Assembly: GCA_943913655.1 (NCBI GenBank)
Contig: CALTZA010000014.1
Span: 1 to 23,655, forward strand
Origin: an uncultured Francisella sp.
GTDB lineage: Bacteria > Pseudomonadota > Gammaproteobacteria > Burkholderiales > Neisseriaceae
DNA length: 23,655 bases
Direction: 5' to 3'
Of the stretch, positions 6,895 to 15,505 are shown piece after piece. How positions within the stretch are numbered: the stretch's first letter is position 1; every line of letters starts with the position of its first letter. The notes under the pieces are model-generated. The model had not been told where the DNA came from. It saw only the letters and a list, made by a program, of their open reading frames with translations, and did no database searches. The position numbers and the translations under genes are program-made.

Positions 6895-8370
6895 TCAATT
6901 GGCAATTAATCTCTTGATTAGCTCAGCTGCTTTTTGCGCATTGGCTTTGCCTTGGGTCTTTTTCATCATATACCCCAACATAACATTCAAGGCTTTTTCC
7001 TTACCTGAACGAAATTCATTGACGGCCTTCTCATTTTTTTCAATAGCTTCTTTGGCGATGGCTTCCAATACATCCGCTTCATCAAGTAAACGATATTGGC
7101 TATTTTGTAAAATAGATATGATCTCTTCGCGCACTTGATCTTGCCTAAGAAACTCTTGTCTTGTCAGCACATTTTCTTTAGCAAATACTTCATCCAAGTA
7201 TTGTCTAGCCAAAGCAGTGCTCAAATGTCCTTGGGCTATCTTCTTCATTAAATAATCCAATTCTCCTAAATTCAACGGGTATTTTCTGTCCTTTTGATAG
7301 GGCTGGTAATTCTCTAAACGAGGATAAAACTCGTCAATCAACCAGCGGGATAATAGAGAATTTCCTTTAATTGCATCAATATTTTCCGCCATTTCACGAT
7401 TGATCACATAACGCGCATCATCTAGAGCATACTCTTCTTTGAAACGTTTTTTAACTAATTGAGGGGGCTCGATTTTTTTCGATTTTTCCTCCTTAAATAG
7501 ATCATCAACACAAACTGCCAATAGATCCGGATCAGGGAAATAACGATAATCATCAGCGTTTTCTTTACTACGCATGGCGTGAGTTTCACCAGTTGTCACA
7601 TCAAAAAGACGAGTTTCTTGCGCAATAACATGTCCATTCTCAAGTAAGTCAATCTGTCTTGCTGTTTCAAAATCAATCGCTTGCCGAATAAATTCAAAGG
7701 AATTGAGATTTTTAATCTCACAGCGGGTGCCCAATGCTTCTCCCTCGCGTCGTACTGATACATTGACATCAGCTCTAAAATCGCCCTGGGACATATCTCC
7801 GTTACAAATATCTAGCCAAGTTACTAAACGATGCATCGTTTTGGCATAAACCACTGCTTCTGTGGACGAACTTAACTGAGGTGCTGACACAACTTCAATC
7901 AGAGGGTTACCGGCACGATTAAAATCCAAAGCAGTATACTGAACAAATTTATCATGTACCGATTTACCGGCATTTTCTTCTAGATGCGCTTGAACTATAT
8001 GAATAGGTTTATTTACCCCTTGTCCTAATTCGATATCCAACACCCCATCCTTTATAATCGGATAAAAAAATTGAGTAATTTGATAACCTTTGGGCAGATC
8101 TGGATAAAAATAATGTTTTCGATCAAAACTTGTTGGATTATTAATATGCGCATTAAGGGCTAAACCTAAGCGAATTGCTTTGCGTAACGCCTCTTTATTG
8201 AGTCTAGGTAATGTTCCAGGCAGAGCTAAATCAATTTCATTGGCCTGGCTATTTGGTTGTGCCCCAAAACAAGTTGAAGATGAAGTAAATAGTTTGCTTT
8301 GGGTATTGAGTTCAATATGAATCTCTAGGCCAATAACAACCTGCCAACTCATTTCTTTTCTGCTGCCCAT
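6895..8370 (-). CDS. gatB: Asp/Glu-tRNA amidotransferase subunit B
   Basis: GatB binds the misacylated Asp-tRNA(Asn) or Glu-tRNA(Gln) and activates it for amidation with ammonia from GatA. The 491-residue frame contains WQVVIGLEIHIEL, FDRKHYFYPDLPKGYQITQF, GDFRADVNVSVR and EIKNLNSF, all diagnostic, and a C-terminal YqeY-like tail domain (MLGYMMKKTQGKANAQ). Two starts compete. The ATG at 8370 has a good AGGAG seven bases upstream and overlaps gatA by 22 bp. The ATG at 8352 (MSWQVV) matches the usual family start and would make a 4-bp ATGA overlap with gatA, but lacks a clear ribosome-binding site. I give the longer form. Confidence 0.95.
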   Translation of the reverse strand: MGSRKEMSWQVVIGLEIHIELNTQSKLFTSSSTCFGAQPNSQANEIDLALPGTLPRLNKEALRKAIRLGLALNAHINNPTSFDRKHYFYPDLPKGYQITQFFYPIIKDGVLDIELGQGVNKPIHIVQAHLEENAGKSVHDKFVQYTALDFNRAGNPLIEVVSAPQLSSSTEAVVYAKTMHRLVTWLDICNGDMSQGDFRADVNVSVRREGEALGTRCEIKNLNSFEFIRQAIDFETARQIDLLENGHVIAQETRLFDVTTGETHAMRSKENADDYRYFPDPDLLAVCVDDLFKEEKSKKIEPPQLVKKRFKEEYALDDARYVINREMAENIDAIKGNSLLSRWLIDEFYPRLENYQPYQKDRKYPLNLGELDYLMKKIAQGHLSTALARQYLDEVFAKENVLTRQEFLRQDQVREEIISILQNSQYRLLDEADVLEAIAKEAIEKNEKAVNEFRSGKEKALNVMLGYMMKKTQGKANAQKAAELIKRLIAN

Positions 8371-9791
8371 GCCTTCTCTCCTGTCTGCTCAAAAGGCGAT
8401 TGTCGATGCCAGTCACTTTTTTCTTGAATTAGTTGAGCAATGCCAAGTAATAAATAATCACTAAAATGAGGTCCAATCAACTGTACCCCAACAGGCATCT
8501 TCTCCTTCTCGCTCAACGGTCCAGGGATACTCAAGGAAGGCAAATAAGCAAGATTAACTAAAATAGTATATACATCCGTTAAATACATCTGTAGCGGATC
8601 ATCCTTAAAACTACCAAGACGCGGCGCCACACTTGGTGTCACCGGTGATACAATAACATCACATTGTTGAAGTACTTTCTCAAACTCAGCAACAATCATT
8701 TGGCGTATCTTTTTGGCTTTTAAATAATAAGCATCATAAAAACCATGAGATAAAACATAAGTACCCATTAAAATGCGGCGCTTGACTTCCTTGCCAAACC
8801 CTTGTGAGCGAGAGCGCCTATATAAATCTTCTAAATTTTCAGTCAAATCAGCACGATAGCCATAGCGCACTCCATCATAACGCTGTAAATTACTGCTGGC
8901 TTCAGCTGCAGTAAGAAGATAATAAGTAGAAATGGCCACCTTTGTTTGTGATAAAGATATTTCAACCAAATGTGCTCCTTCTTGCTCAAGCAAGGCCAGT
9001 ACTGGTGCTGAAGGTTGCTCAAATTCTTTAATAAGACCAATTTTAAGTCCTTTTAATGTTAAAGAGGGAAAGGAGTGATGAGGAAAATTTCGGCTAGTAT
9101 CATCTTTGGGATCTTTGCCAATCATTGCCTGAAAGACCCATTTTAAATCATCGGCACTTTTAGCCATTGGCCCCACTTGATCAAAGCTAGAAGCATAAGC
9201 AATTAAACCATAGCGAGAAACAGCACCATAAGTCGGTTTTAAGCCACTGATGCCACAATAAGCAGCAGGAGCACGAATAGAGCCCCCTGTATCACTACCA
9301 AGAGCAACAGGACATAAACGTGCTGCTACTGCCGCTGCAGAACCACCTGAAGAACCACCTGGCACACGCTCAGTATCCCAGGGATTTAAGGTAGGCCCAA
9401 AATAGGAGCTCTCAGTGGTCGAGCCCATGGCAAATTCATCCATGTTCGCTCTACCTAAGGGGATCATACCAACCTTATCCAACTGAGCAATGACAGTTGC
9501 CGTATAGGGAGCAACAAAATTGGCAAGAATTTTGGAGCCTGCCGTTGCCTGCCAACCTTGTTGGCAAATAGAATCTTTATAAATAATTGGGATACCTGTT
9601 AATGGGTGAGTATCCCCTTGTTTTAAAAGCCGATCAGCAGCATCGGCCGCTTGCAAAGTGCGGCTTTTATCTCTCTTAATAATGGCATTATAGTGGTCAG
9701 GCTGTTGCAAGAAATACTCAGCCAACTCACGCGCACTAAGCTTTTTACACTGCAGCAGTTCACTTAGTTCTCTGATACTTTTGTTCTTCAT
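8349..9791 (-). CDS. gatA: Asp/Glu-tRNA amidotransferase subunit A
   Basis: GatA is the glutaminase subunit of the GatCAB complex; it releases ammonia from glutamine and passes it to GatB. The 480-residue protein has the amidase-signature core: Lys72 in YKDS, Ser147 in PGGSSGGSAAA and Ser171 in SDTGGSIRAPA. These are spaced exactly as the Lys-cisSer-Ser triad of characterised GatA proteins. The start overlaps the gatC stop by 4 bp. The presence of a full gatCAB set implies that the organism makes Gln-tRNA and/or Asn-tRNA indirectly; which one cannot be told from this window. Confidence 0.97.
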   Translation of the reverse strand: MKNKSIRELSELLQCKKLSARELAEYFLQQPDHYNAIIKRDKSRTLQAADAADRLLKQGDTHPLTGIPIIYKDSICQQGWQATAGSKILANFVAPYTATVIAQLDKVGMIPLGRANMDEFAMGSTTESSYFGPTLNPWDTERVPGGSSGGSAAAVAARLCPVALGSDTGGSIRAPAAYCGISGLKPTYGAVSRYGLIAYASSFDQVGPMAKSADDLKWVFQAMIGKDPKDDTSRNFPHHSFPSLTLKGLKIGLIKEFEQPSAPVLALLEQEGAHLVEISLSQTKVAISTYYLLTAAEASSNLQRYDGVRYGYRADLTENLEDLYRRSRSQGFGKEVKRRILMGTYVLSHGFYDAYYLKAKKIRQMIVAEFEKVLQQCDVIVSPVTPSVAPRLGSFKDDPLQMYLTDVYTILVNLAYLPSLSIPGPLSEKEKMPVGVQLIGPHFSDYLLLGIAQLIQEKSDWHRQSPFEQTGEKAWAAEKK

Positions 9792-10078
9792 TCAATCACC
9801 TTAGGCACAGTATAAAAGCCTTCTTTAACTTGAGGAGCAAGCTGTTGCATCGCTTTTTGCATTGTCTGCTTAAGTGTTACTGACTGATCTGTACGCAAAT
9901 TATCTATCTCTTGATTGTTTACCTGCAACAACTTGGGCGTTTTAACCACTTCAACCACACATTGCGCCATTAAAAAAAATTGATTTAATTCTTTCTCAAT
10001 AGGCTCTTCTTCTTCATCTGAAAAATACAACTTAGCCAAGGTAGCCAAATGATCAATATTCTTCTTACTTAGTTTCAT
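9788..10078 (-). CDS. gatC: Asp/Glu-tRNA amidotransferase subunit C
   Basis: GatC is a small belt-like subunit that wraps and stabilises GatA and GatB. The 96-residue length is typical, as are the opening HLATLAKLYFSDEE and the LRTDQSV segment near residue 62 (family form LREDxV). AAGG lies eight bases before the ATG. It is the first gene of gatCAB and begins 39 bp after rarA, so read-through from rarA is likely. Confidence comes from both motifs and position. Confidence 0.94.
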   Translation of the reverse strand: MKLSKKNIDHLATLAKLYFSDEEEEPIEKELNQFFLMAQCVVEVVKTPKLLQVNNQEIDNLRTDQSVTLKQTMQKAMQQLAPQVKEGFYTVPKVIE

Positions 10079-10117
10079 GACATCACCCTTGTGAGATCAG
10101 TATAAATGTGATTATAC

Positions 10118-11428
10118 CTATTTTTTCTGCCTTGCTCTGCGATCTAATTCTTTTAGATAAGCTAGCTTCTCTTTGATTTTGATTTCAAGACCACGTTCCA
10201 CAGGCCGATACCATGTTGGTTCCAAAATACCATCTGGCATGTAACTTTCTCCTGCTATATAACCATCAGATTCATTATGAGCATAGCGATAATCTTTACC
10301 ATAAGCGATATTCTTCATCATCTGCGTCGGTGCATTGCGTAAGTGTATCGGCACAGACGTGCTGGAGGATCGCTTTACAAAAGATTTTGCTTCATTATAA
10401 GCCTGATAAGCGGCATTACTCTTGGCCGCACTTGCTAAAAATAGCACTGCTTCAGCAAGAGCAAGTTCTCCTTCTGGCCTACCCAAACGTTCATAAGTCA
10501 AAGCTGCTTGTTGACTGATTTCCATAGCACGAGGATCAGCTAAACCAATATCTTCCCAAGCCATACGAATAATCCGTCTGGCAAGATATCGCGGATCTGC
10601 ACCACTGTCTAGCATGCGACATAGCCAGTACAAAGCTGCATCTGGATGGGAGCCACGTACCGATTTATGCAAAGCAGAAATTTGTTCGTAAAACTGATCT
10701 CCTCCTTTATCAAAACCACGCAGCTTCTCTCCCATCATCTTATCAATAAATTGACTATCAAGCACAGTGATTCTTTTCTGTAGAGCTGCCAATAAGAGCC
10801 GCTCCATAGTATTAATCAATTTGCGCGCATCTTGATCAGCTAAAGCCGTAAGAGAGGGAATAATTTTCTGATCTAATTGCAAATTAGTATACTCGGGAAG
10901 ACCCATAATACGTTGAATTAACTGCTCTAAGGCTTTGTCAGTCAAAGGTTTAAATGTATAAATAGTACTGCGACTTAACAAAGCCTGATTAATTTCAAAT
11001 GAGGGGTTTTCAGTAGTTGCCCCAATAAGTTTAAACAGACCCGACTCAACATGCGGCAAAAAAGCATCTTGTTGTGCTTTATTAAATCGATGTACCTCAT
11101 CAACAAAAATAACAGTAGACTTACCTTTGTTTAAAGCAAATTGCGCCTCACTCACAGCTTCTCTAATTTCTTTCACCCCTGAAAAGATTGCTGAAAAGCT
11201 GATTAAATGCGCTTGACTTTTTGCGGCAAGTAAACGAGCAATTGTAGTTTTACCGACTCCTGGAGGCCCCCATAAAATCATTGAGTGCACTTTTGCCATG
11301 TCATACATCAAGCGAATCGGCCCACCATCACCTAATAGATGACTTTGTCCCACAACATCAGATAAGATTGTGGGGCGCAATCTTTCTGCTAACGGCTGTT
11401 GCAACGACTGCTGGAAAAAATCACTCAT
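10118..11428 (-). CDS. rarA: Replication-associated recombination protein A (RarA/MgsA AAA+ ATPase)
   Basis: RarA is a clamp-loader-like AAA+ ATPase that acts at stalled replication forks. The 436-residue protein shows PLAERLRPT at the N terminus, Walker A GPPGVGKT (54-61), Walker B VIFVDEVHRFNKAQQ (Asp110-Glu111), sensor 1 GATTENPSF, and the C-terminal tetramerisation region with RKLINTMERLL, ALYWLCRMLDSGADPRYLARR and IRMAWEDIGLADPRA. The ATG at 11428 gives the normal family N terminus. It heads the run rarA-gatC-gatA-gatB-lptE-holA on the minus strand and is divergent from nrdA. Confidence 0.97.
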   Translation of the reverse strand: MSDFFQQSLQQPLAERLRPTILSDVVGQSHLLGDGGPIRLMYDMAKVHSMILWGPPGVGKTTIARLLAAKSQAHLISFSAIFSGVKEIREAVSEAQFALNKGKSTVIFVDEVHRFNKAQQDAFLPHVESGLFKLIGATTENPSFEINQALLSRSTIYTFKPLTDKALEQLIQRIMGLPEYTNLQLDQKIIPSLTALADQDARKLINTMERLLLAALQKRITVLDSQFIDKMMGEKLRGFDKGGDQFYEQISALHKSVRGSHPDAALYWLCRMLDSGADPRYLARRIIRMAWEDIGLADPRAMEISQQAALTYERLGRPEGELALAEAVLFLASAAKSNAAYQAYNEAKSFVKRSSSTSVPIHLRNAPTQMMKNIAYGKDYRYAHNESDGYIAGESYMPDGILEPTWYRPVERGLEIKIKEKLAYLKELDRRARQKK

Positions 11429-11783
11429 CTTAAAACCTTATTGGAAATTGAAGTTAAAAAAACAATCCTAAAATTAAGCAAAATTTTATTATACCTTAAT
11501 CTGTAGAAACCTTTGAAAGCCCTTTATCTTGCTACTTAATACTGAATAAACTAGAAACTTTTCATAAAGGGCATTTACGTTGATCAACTTCACCCCATGT
11601 AGCCAGAAAGGGTATAATGGAGAAAGGTAGTGGTTGACTCAGTGACGAGCCTTATCAATTAAATCAAGATCTTAAGTAGTAGAAAAGCAATTGTATAGAC
11701 TGCCCTAGAAAAAGCGCTGATTAGTTAGGCCAAGAGTGCCCGAGTTTTCTATTTTTTATTGTTTTTACATAGTTTGTTTCATA
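11429..11783. other. Divergent intergenic region between rarA and nrdA
   Basis: This 355-bp region should hold the promoters of rarA and nrdA. A perfect 9-bp inverted repeat, GCCCTTTAT (11519-11527) and ATAAAGGGC (11564-11572), encloses 36 bases and could be an operator or an RNA hairpin. TATAAT (11613-11618) on the plus strand is a possible -10 box, but no convincing -35 box is at the right distance. I saw no clear pair of NrdR boxes. No gene is recognised. Confidence 0.45.
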
Positions 11784-14060
11784 ATGTCTAATATCACGAA
11801 TTTAAAAGTTATTAAGCGCAATAATAGAGAAGAGAAACTAAATCTTGATAAGATACATCGCGTTATTACTTGGGCCGCAGAAGGCTTGCAGGATGTTTCT
11901 GTTTCGCAAGTGGAGATGAAATCGCAAATCCAGTTCTATAACGGAATCCGCACTAAAGATATTCACGAAACAATCACCAAAGCAGCAGCTGATCTAATTT
12001 CTAGTAATACTCCAGATTATCAATACCTCGCAGCACGATTGGCAATTTTTCAACTACGTAAAATTGCTTATGGACAGTTCACACCTCCCTCTCTTATCAA
12101 ACACATTAAAAAGCTAGTCAAAGAACATAAATATGATTCAAGTATTTTGGAAAATTATAGCGAAGCAGAGATAGCCGAGCTGGATCAATGCATTGATCAT
12201 AGTCGTGACTTAAATTTTTCTTATACCGGAGTAAAACAGTTAGAAAGCAAATATTTGGTACAAAATCGTGTGACACGTACTGTCTATGAAAGTCCACAAT
12301 TTTTATACATGCTCATTGCTATGTGTATCTTTGCACACTACCCTAAAAACAAGCGGCTTAGCTATATCAAACGTTTTTATAATGCGATCTCCACCTTTAA
12401 AATTTCACTTCCCACGCCAATTATGGCAGGAGTGCGCACTCCATCACGTCAATTCAGTTCCTGTGTGTTAATTGAGTGTGGTGATAGTCTAGATTCAATC
12501 AATGCCACCACTTCTGCCATTGTAAAATATGTATCGCAACGGGCAGGAATTGGCATCAATGCAGGACGAATTCGCGCTTTGGGTAGTGAAATACGCGCAG
12601 GTGAAGCGCAGCACACCGGCTGTATTCCTTTCTTTAAGTTATTTCAAGCTGCAGTGAAGTCGTGCTCCCAAGGTGGAGTACGTGGTGGTGCTGCTACCCT
12701 ATATTTTCCATTATGGCATCTAGAAATTGAGTCTCTACTAGTATTGAAGAATAATCGTGGAGTAGAAGAAAATCGCGTTCGCCACTTAGATTATACTGTG
12801 CAAATTAACAAGCTTTTATATCAACGCTTAATTAAAAATCAATTAATTACACTTTTTTCACCTCATGATGTTCCAGATCTGTATGAAGCTTTTTTCAGTG
12901 ATCAGAAAACTTTCTTACACCTTTATGAACGTTATGAAAAAAAACCAGATCTTCGTAAAAAATCTTTGCCTGCTTCTGAATTATTCTCTCTTTTAATGCA
13001 AGAGCGTGCCAGCACTGGTCGTATTTACATCCAAAATGTGGATCACTGTAATATGCATAGTGCTTTCAACCCTGAACTTGCTCCAGTGCGCCAATCCAAT
13101 TTATGTCTGGAAATAACTCTTCCCACGAAATCGCTTAATGATATACATGATCAGCAAGGAGAAATTGCTCTGTGTACTTTATCTGCGATTAATCTAGGAA
13201 CAATAGAATCCAATGCCGATTTGCAAGAAGTATGTGAGCTAGCTGTACGCGCCTTAGATGCATTACTAGATTATCAGTTTTATCCTGTTGCAGCGGCTAA
13301 AAATGCCACCATAAAAAGACGCCCTCTTGGAATTGGTGTGATCAATTATGCTTACTTTCTAGCCAAACACGGCTTAAAATACTCAGATGGCTCTGCCAAT
13401 GCTTTGACTCACCAACGTTTTGAGGCCTTTCAGTACTATCTATTAAAAGCTTCTGTTCAGTTAGCCAAAGAATTTGGTCCCTGTGAGGGTTTTAAAGAAA
13501 CCACCTATGCACAAGGTTTATTGCCCATTGATACCTATAAAACCAGCATCAATGAATTCTGTCAGGAACCTTTGCATCTAGATTGGGAGGAGCTTCGTCA
13601 AGATATTGCGCACTATGGTCTAAGAAACAGCACCTTGTCTTCCTTGATGCCTTCAGAAACTTCTAGTCAAATCTCTAATGCCACCAATGGTATCGAACCT
13701 CCTCGTGGTTTAGTATCAATTAAACAATCTAAAAATGGAATCTTACGCCAAGTGGTGCCGGAATATACTCGCCTAAAAGATGCATACGAACTTTTATGGG
13801 ATATCCCTAATAACCACGGTTATCTGCAATTAGTAGCGATCATGCAAAAATTTATTGATCAATCCATCTCTGCGAACACCAATTATGATCCCAGTAAATT
13901 TCCAGATGGTAAAGTACCAATGAATACCTTGCTTTTTGATTTATTGACTGCGTATAAATACGGTCTAAAAACACTTTATTATCAAAATACTCGTGATGGC
14001 GCCAATCATGCACAAGATGATGTGGATGAAGTCTGCATCGATGGTGCTTGCAAGGTTTAA
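11784..14060 (+). CDS. nrdA: Class Ia ribonucleoside-diphosphate reductase, alpha subunit
   Basis: NrdA reduces ribonucleoside diphosphates to deoxyribonucleotides for DNA synthesis. The 758-residue product is strikingly like E. coli NrdA along its whole length: ATP-cone at the N terminus (NLDKIHRVITWAAEGL), FSSCVLIECGDSLDSINAT with the first redox cysteine, QRAGIGINAGRIRALGS, RQSNLCLE with the active-site Asn-Cys-Glu, ALCTLSAINLG with the second redox cysteine, SLMPSETSSQISNATNGIEPPRG, and the C-terminal CIDGAC pair that is re-reduced by thioredoxin or glutaredoxin. The frame extends back to a GTG at 11736, but the ATG at 11784 gives the family N terminus. Neither start has a strong ribosome-binding site. 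nrdB follows after 15 bp. Confidence 0.97.
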   Translation: MSNITNLKVIKRNNREEKLNLDKIHRVITWAAEGLQDVSVSQVEMKSQIQFYNGIRTKDIHETITKAAADLISSNTPDYQYLAARLAIFQLRKIAYGQFTPPSLIKHIKKLVKEHKYDSSILENYSEAEIAELDQCIDHSRDLNFSYTGVKQLESKYLVQNRVTRTVYESPQFLYMLIAMCIFAHYPKNKRLSYIKRFYNAISTFKISLPTPIMAGVRTPSRQFSSCVLIECGDSLDSINATTSAIVKYVSQRAGIGINAGRIRALGSEIRAGEAQHTGCIPFFKLFQAAVKSCSQGGVRGGAATLYFPLWHLEIESLLVLKNNRGVEENRVRHLDYTVQINKLLYQRLIKNQLITLFSPHDVPDLYEAFFSDQKTFLHLYERYEKKPDLRKKSLPASELFSLLMQERASTGRIYIQNVDHCNMHSAFNPELAPVRQSNLCLEITLPTKSLNDIHDQQGEIALCTLSAINLGTIESNADLQEVCELAVRALDALLDYQFYPVAAAKNATIKRRPLGIGVINYAYFLAKHGLKYSDGSANALTHQRFEAFQYYLLKASVQLAKEFGPCEGFKETTYAQGLLPIDTYKTSINEFCQEPLHLDWEELRQDIAHYGLRNSTLSSLMPSETSSQISNATNGIEPPRGLVSIKQSKNGILRQVVPEYTRLKDAYELLWDIPNNHGYLQLVAIMQKFIDQSISANTNYDPSKFPDGKVPMNTLLFDLLTAYKYGLKTLYYQNTRDGANHAQDDVDEVCIDGACKV

Positions 14061-14075
14061 TTAAAGGCGATAAAT

Positions 14076-15209
14076 ATGTTGTACACCACGTTTAGTCAAA
14101 AAGCCAATGATGCACTTAAAGAACCCATGTTTTTTGGCCAGCCTGTCAATATTTCTCGCTATGATCAGCAAAAATATGAAATTTTTGAGCAATTAATTGA
14201 AAAGCAACTAAGCTTTTTCTGGCGACCGGAAGAAGTGGATGTTTCTCAGGACCGAATCGATTTTCATAATTTACCTGAAAATGAAAAACATATTTTTTTA
14301 AGTAACTTAAAATACCAAACACTTTTGGACTCTATTCAGGGTAGAAGCCCTAACATTGCCTTTTTACCAGTTATTTCCCTACCTGAATTAGAAACTTGGG
14401 TAGAAACTTGGTCTTTTTCTGAAACCATTCACTCACGTTCTTATACGCATATTATCCGCAATATCGTCAATAACCCCTCTATTGTATTTGATGACATCGT
14501 ACGCAATAAAGAAATTATCAAACGAGCCAAAGATATCTCTTACTATTATGATGACTTTATTCGCTATAATGTGCTCCACTGTACTTATGGAGAGGGAAAG
14601 CATCACATCAAAGGCCAACAAATTGACATTCAACGACATGAGCTAAAAAAGAGATTATATCTCTGTTTGATGTGCGTTAATATTTTAGAAGGAGTACGTT
14701 TTTATGTCAGCTTTGCTTGCTCTTTTGCTTTTGCAGAGCGAAAACTGATGGAGGGTAATGCCAAAATTATTCGTCTAATTGCCCGTGATGAAGCGCTACA
14801 TTTAACCTCTACCCAACATATGCTGAATATTTTGCGCACTGGACATGATGATCCTGAAATGGCTGTCATCGCTAAGGAGTGTAAAAAAGAATGTGAAGAT
14901 ATCTTCTATCGTGCATCAAAACAGGAAAAAGATTGGGCTAGATATCTCTTTAAAGAAGGTTCAATGATTGGTCTTAATAAAGAGATCTTATGCCAATATG
15001 TTGAATACATCACTAATATCCGTATGAAGAGTGTGGGCTTAGATGTGGTGTATCCCCATGCCACACAAAACCCCATTCCTTGGATTAATACTTGGCTGGT
15101 GTCGGATAATGTTCAGGTAGCTCCTCAGGAAGTAGAGCTAAGTTCTTACCTAGTTGGGCAAATTGACTCACAAGTTGATACAAATAATCTTGAGGACTTT
15201 GAACTCTAA
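14076..15209 (+). CDS. nrdB: Class Ia ribonucleoside-diphosphate reductase, beta subunit
   Basis: NrdB holds the diferric-tyrosyl radical that starts catalysis in NrdA. The 377-residue product nearly matches E. coli NrdB in length and pattern: LDSIQGR (Asp85 iron ligand), SETIHSRSYTHIIRN (Glu116, His119 and radical Tyr123), NILEGVRFY, and ARDEALHLT with further iron ligands. The C-terminal tail SSYLVGQIDSQVDTNNLEDFEL is the segment that docks onto NrdA. AAAGG lies eight bases before the ATG. It is 15 bp after nrdA and 7 bp before the ferredoxin gene, the same order as in E. coli. Residues around 160-180 diverge, but no functional residue appears lost. Confidence 0.98.
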   Translation: MLYTTFSQKANDALKEPMFFGQPVNISRYDQQKYEIFEQLIEKQLSFFWRPEEVDVSQDRIDFHNLPENEKHIFLSNLKYQTLLDSIQGRSPNIAFLPVISLPELETWVETWSFSETIHSRSYTHIIRNIVNNPSIVFDDIVRNKEIIKRAKDISYYYDDFIRYNVLHCTYGEGKHHIKGQQIDIQRHELKKRLYLCLMCVNILEGVRFYVSFACSFAFAERKLMEGNAKIIRLIARDEALHLTSTQHMLNILRTGHDDPEMAVIAKECKKECEDIFYRASKQEKDWARYLFKEGSMIGLNKEILCQYVEYITNIRMKSVGLDVVYPHATQNPIPWINTWLVSDNVQVAPQEVELSSYLVGQIDSQVDTNNLEDFEL

Positions 15210-15216
15210 ACCACCT

Positions 15217-15498
15217 ATGTTAGTGACAACTGATTCAGGTAGTTTTGAAATTCAAGAAGGAAATCTACTTGAAGCATTAGAAAAAAATGGCTATAAGCCA
15301 GAGTATCATTGTCGCCAAGGTATGTGTGGAGTTTGTCGATTGATACTGAAGAGTGGACAAGTATCCTACACATTCTCTCCCTTAGCTTATATTGGCCCAA
15401 ATGAAATATTACCCTGCTGCTGCATAGTAAAAAGCGATATTTCAATTGGTATTAAACATCCCAGAGACTTTTGTCCTTGCTTATTCAATAGTCAATAA
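15217..15498 (+). CDS. yfaE: YfaE-type [2Fe-2S] ferredoxin for NrdB radical maintenance
   Basis: YfaE supplies electrons to rebuild the diferric-tyrosyl cofactor of NrdB. The 93-residue product has the plant-type ferredoxin cluster motif: Cys32, Cys37 and Cys40 in CRQGMCGVC, then Cys68 within ILPCCC. The frame is open upstream to 15154 inside nrdB, but the ATG at 15217, seven bases after the nrdB stop, fits the family. It is slightly longer than the 84-residue E. coli protein, and the added tail contains a DFCPC pair (Cys86, Cys88) not expected in YfaE. The gene ends only 7 bp from convergent recN. Confidence 0.93.
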   Translation: MLVTTDSGSFEIQEGNLLEALEKNGYKPEYHCRQGMCGVCRLILKSGQVSYTFSPLAYIGPNEILPCCCIVKSDISIGIKHPRDFCPCLFNSQ

Positions 15499-15505
15499 AA
15501 TGGTT

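Noticed and set aside
10213..10518. A 101-codon plus-strand frame antisense to rarA.
   Set aside because: It lies wholly within the well-conserved rarA C-terminal coding region and has no family features; it is a shadow frame.
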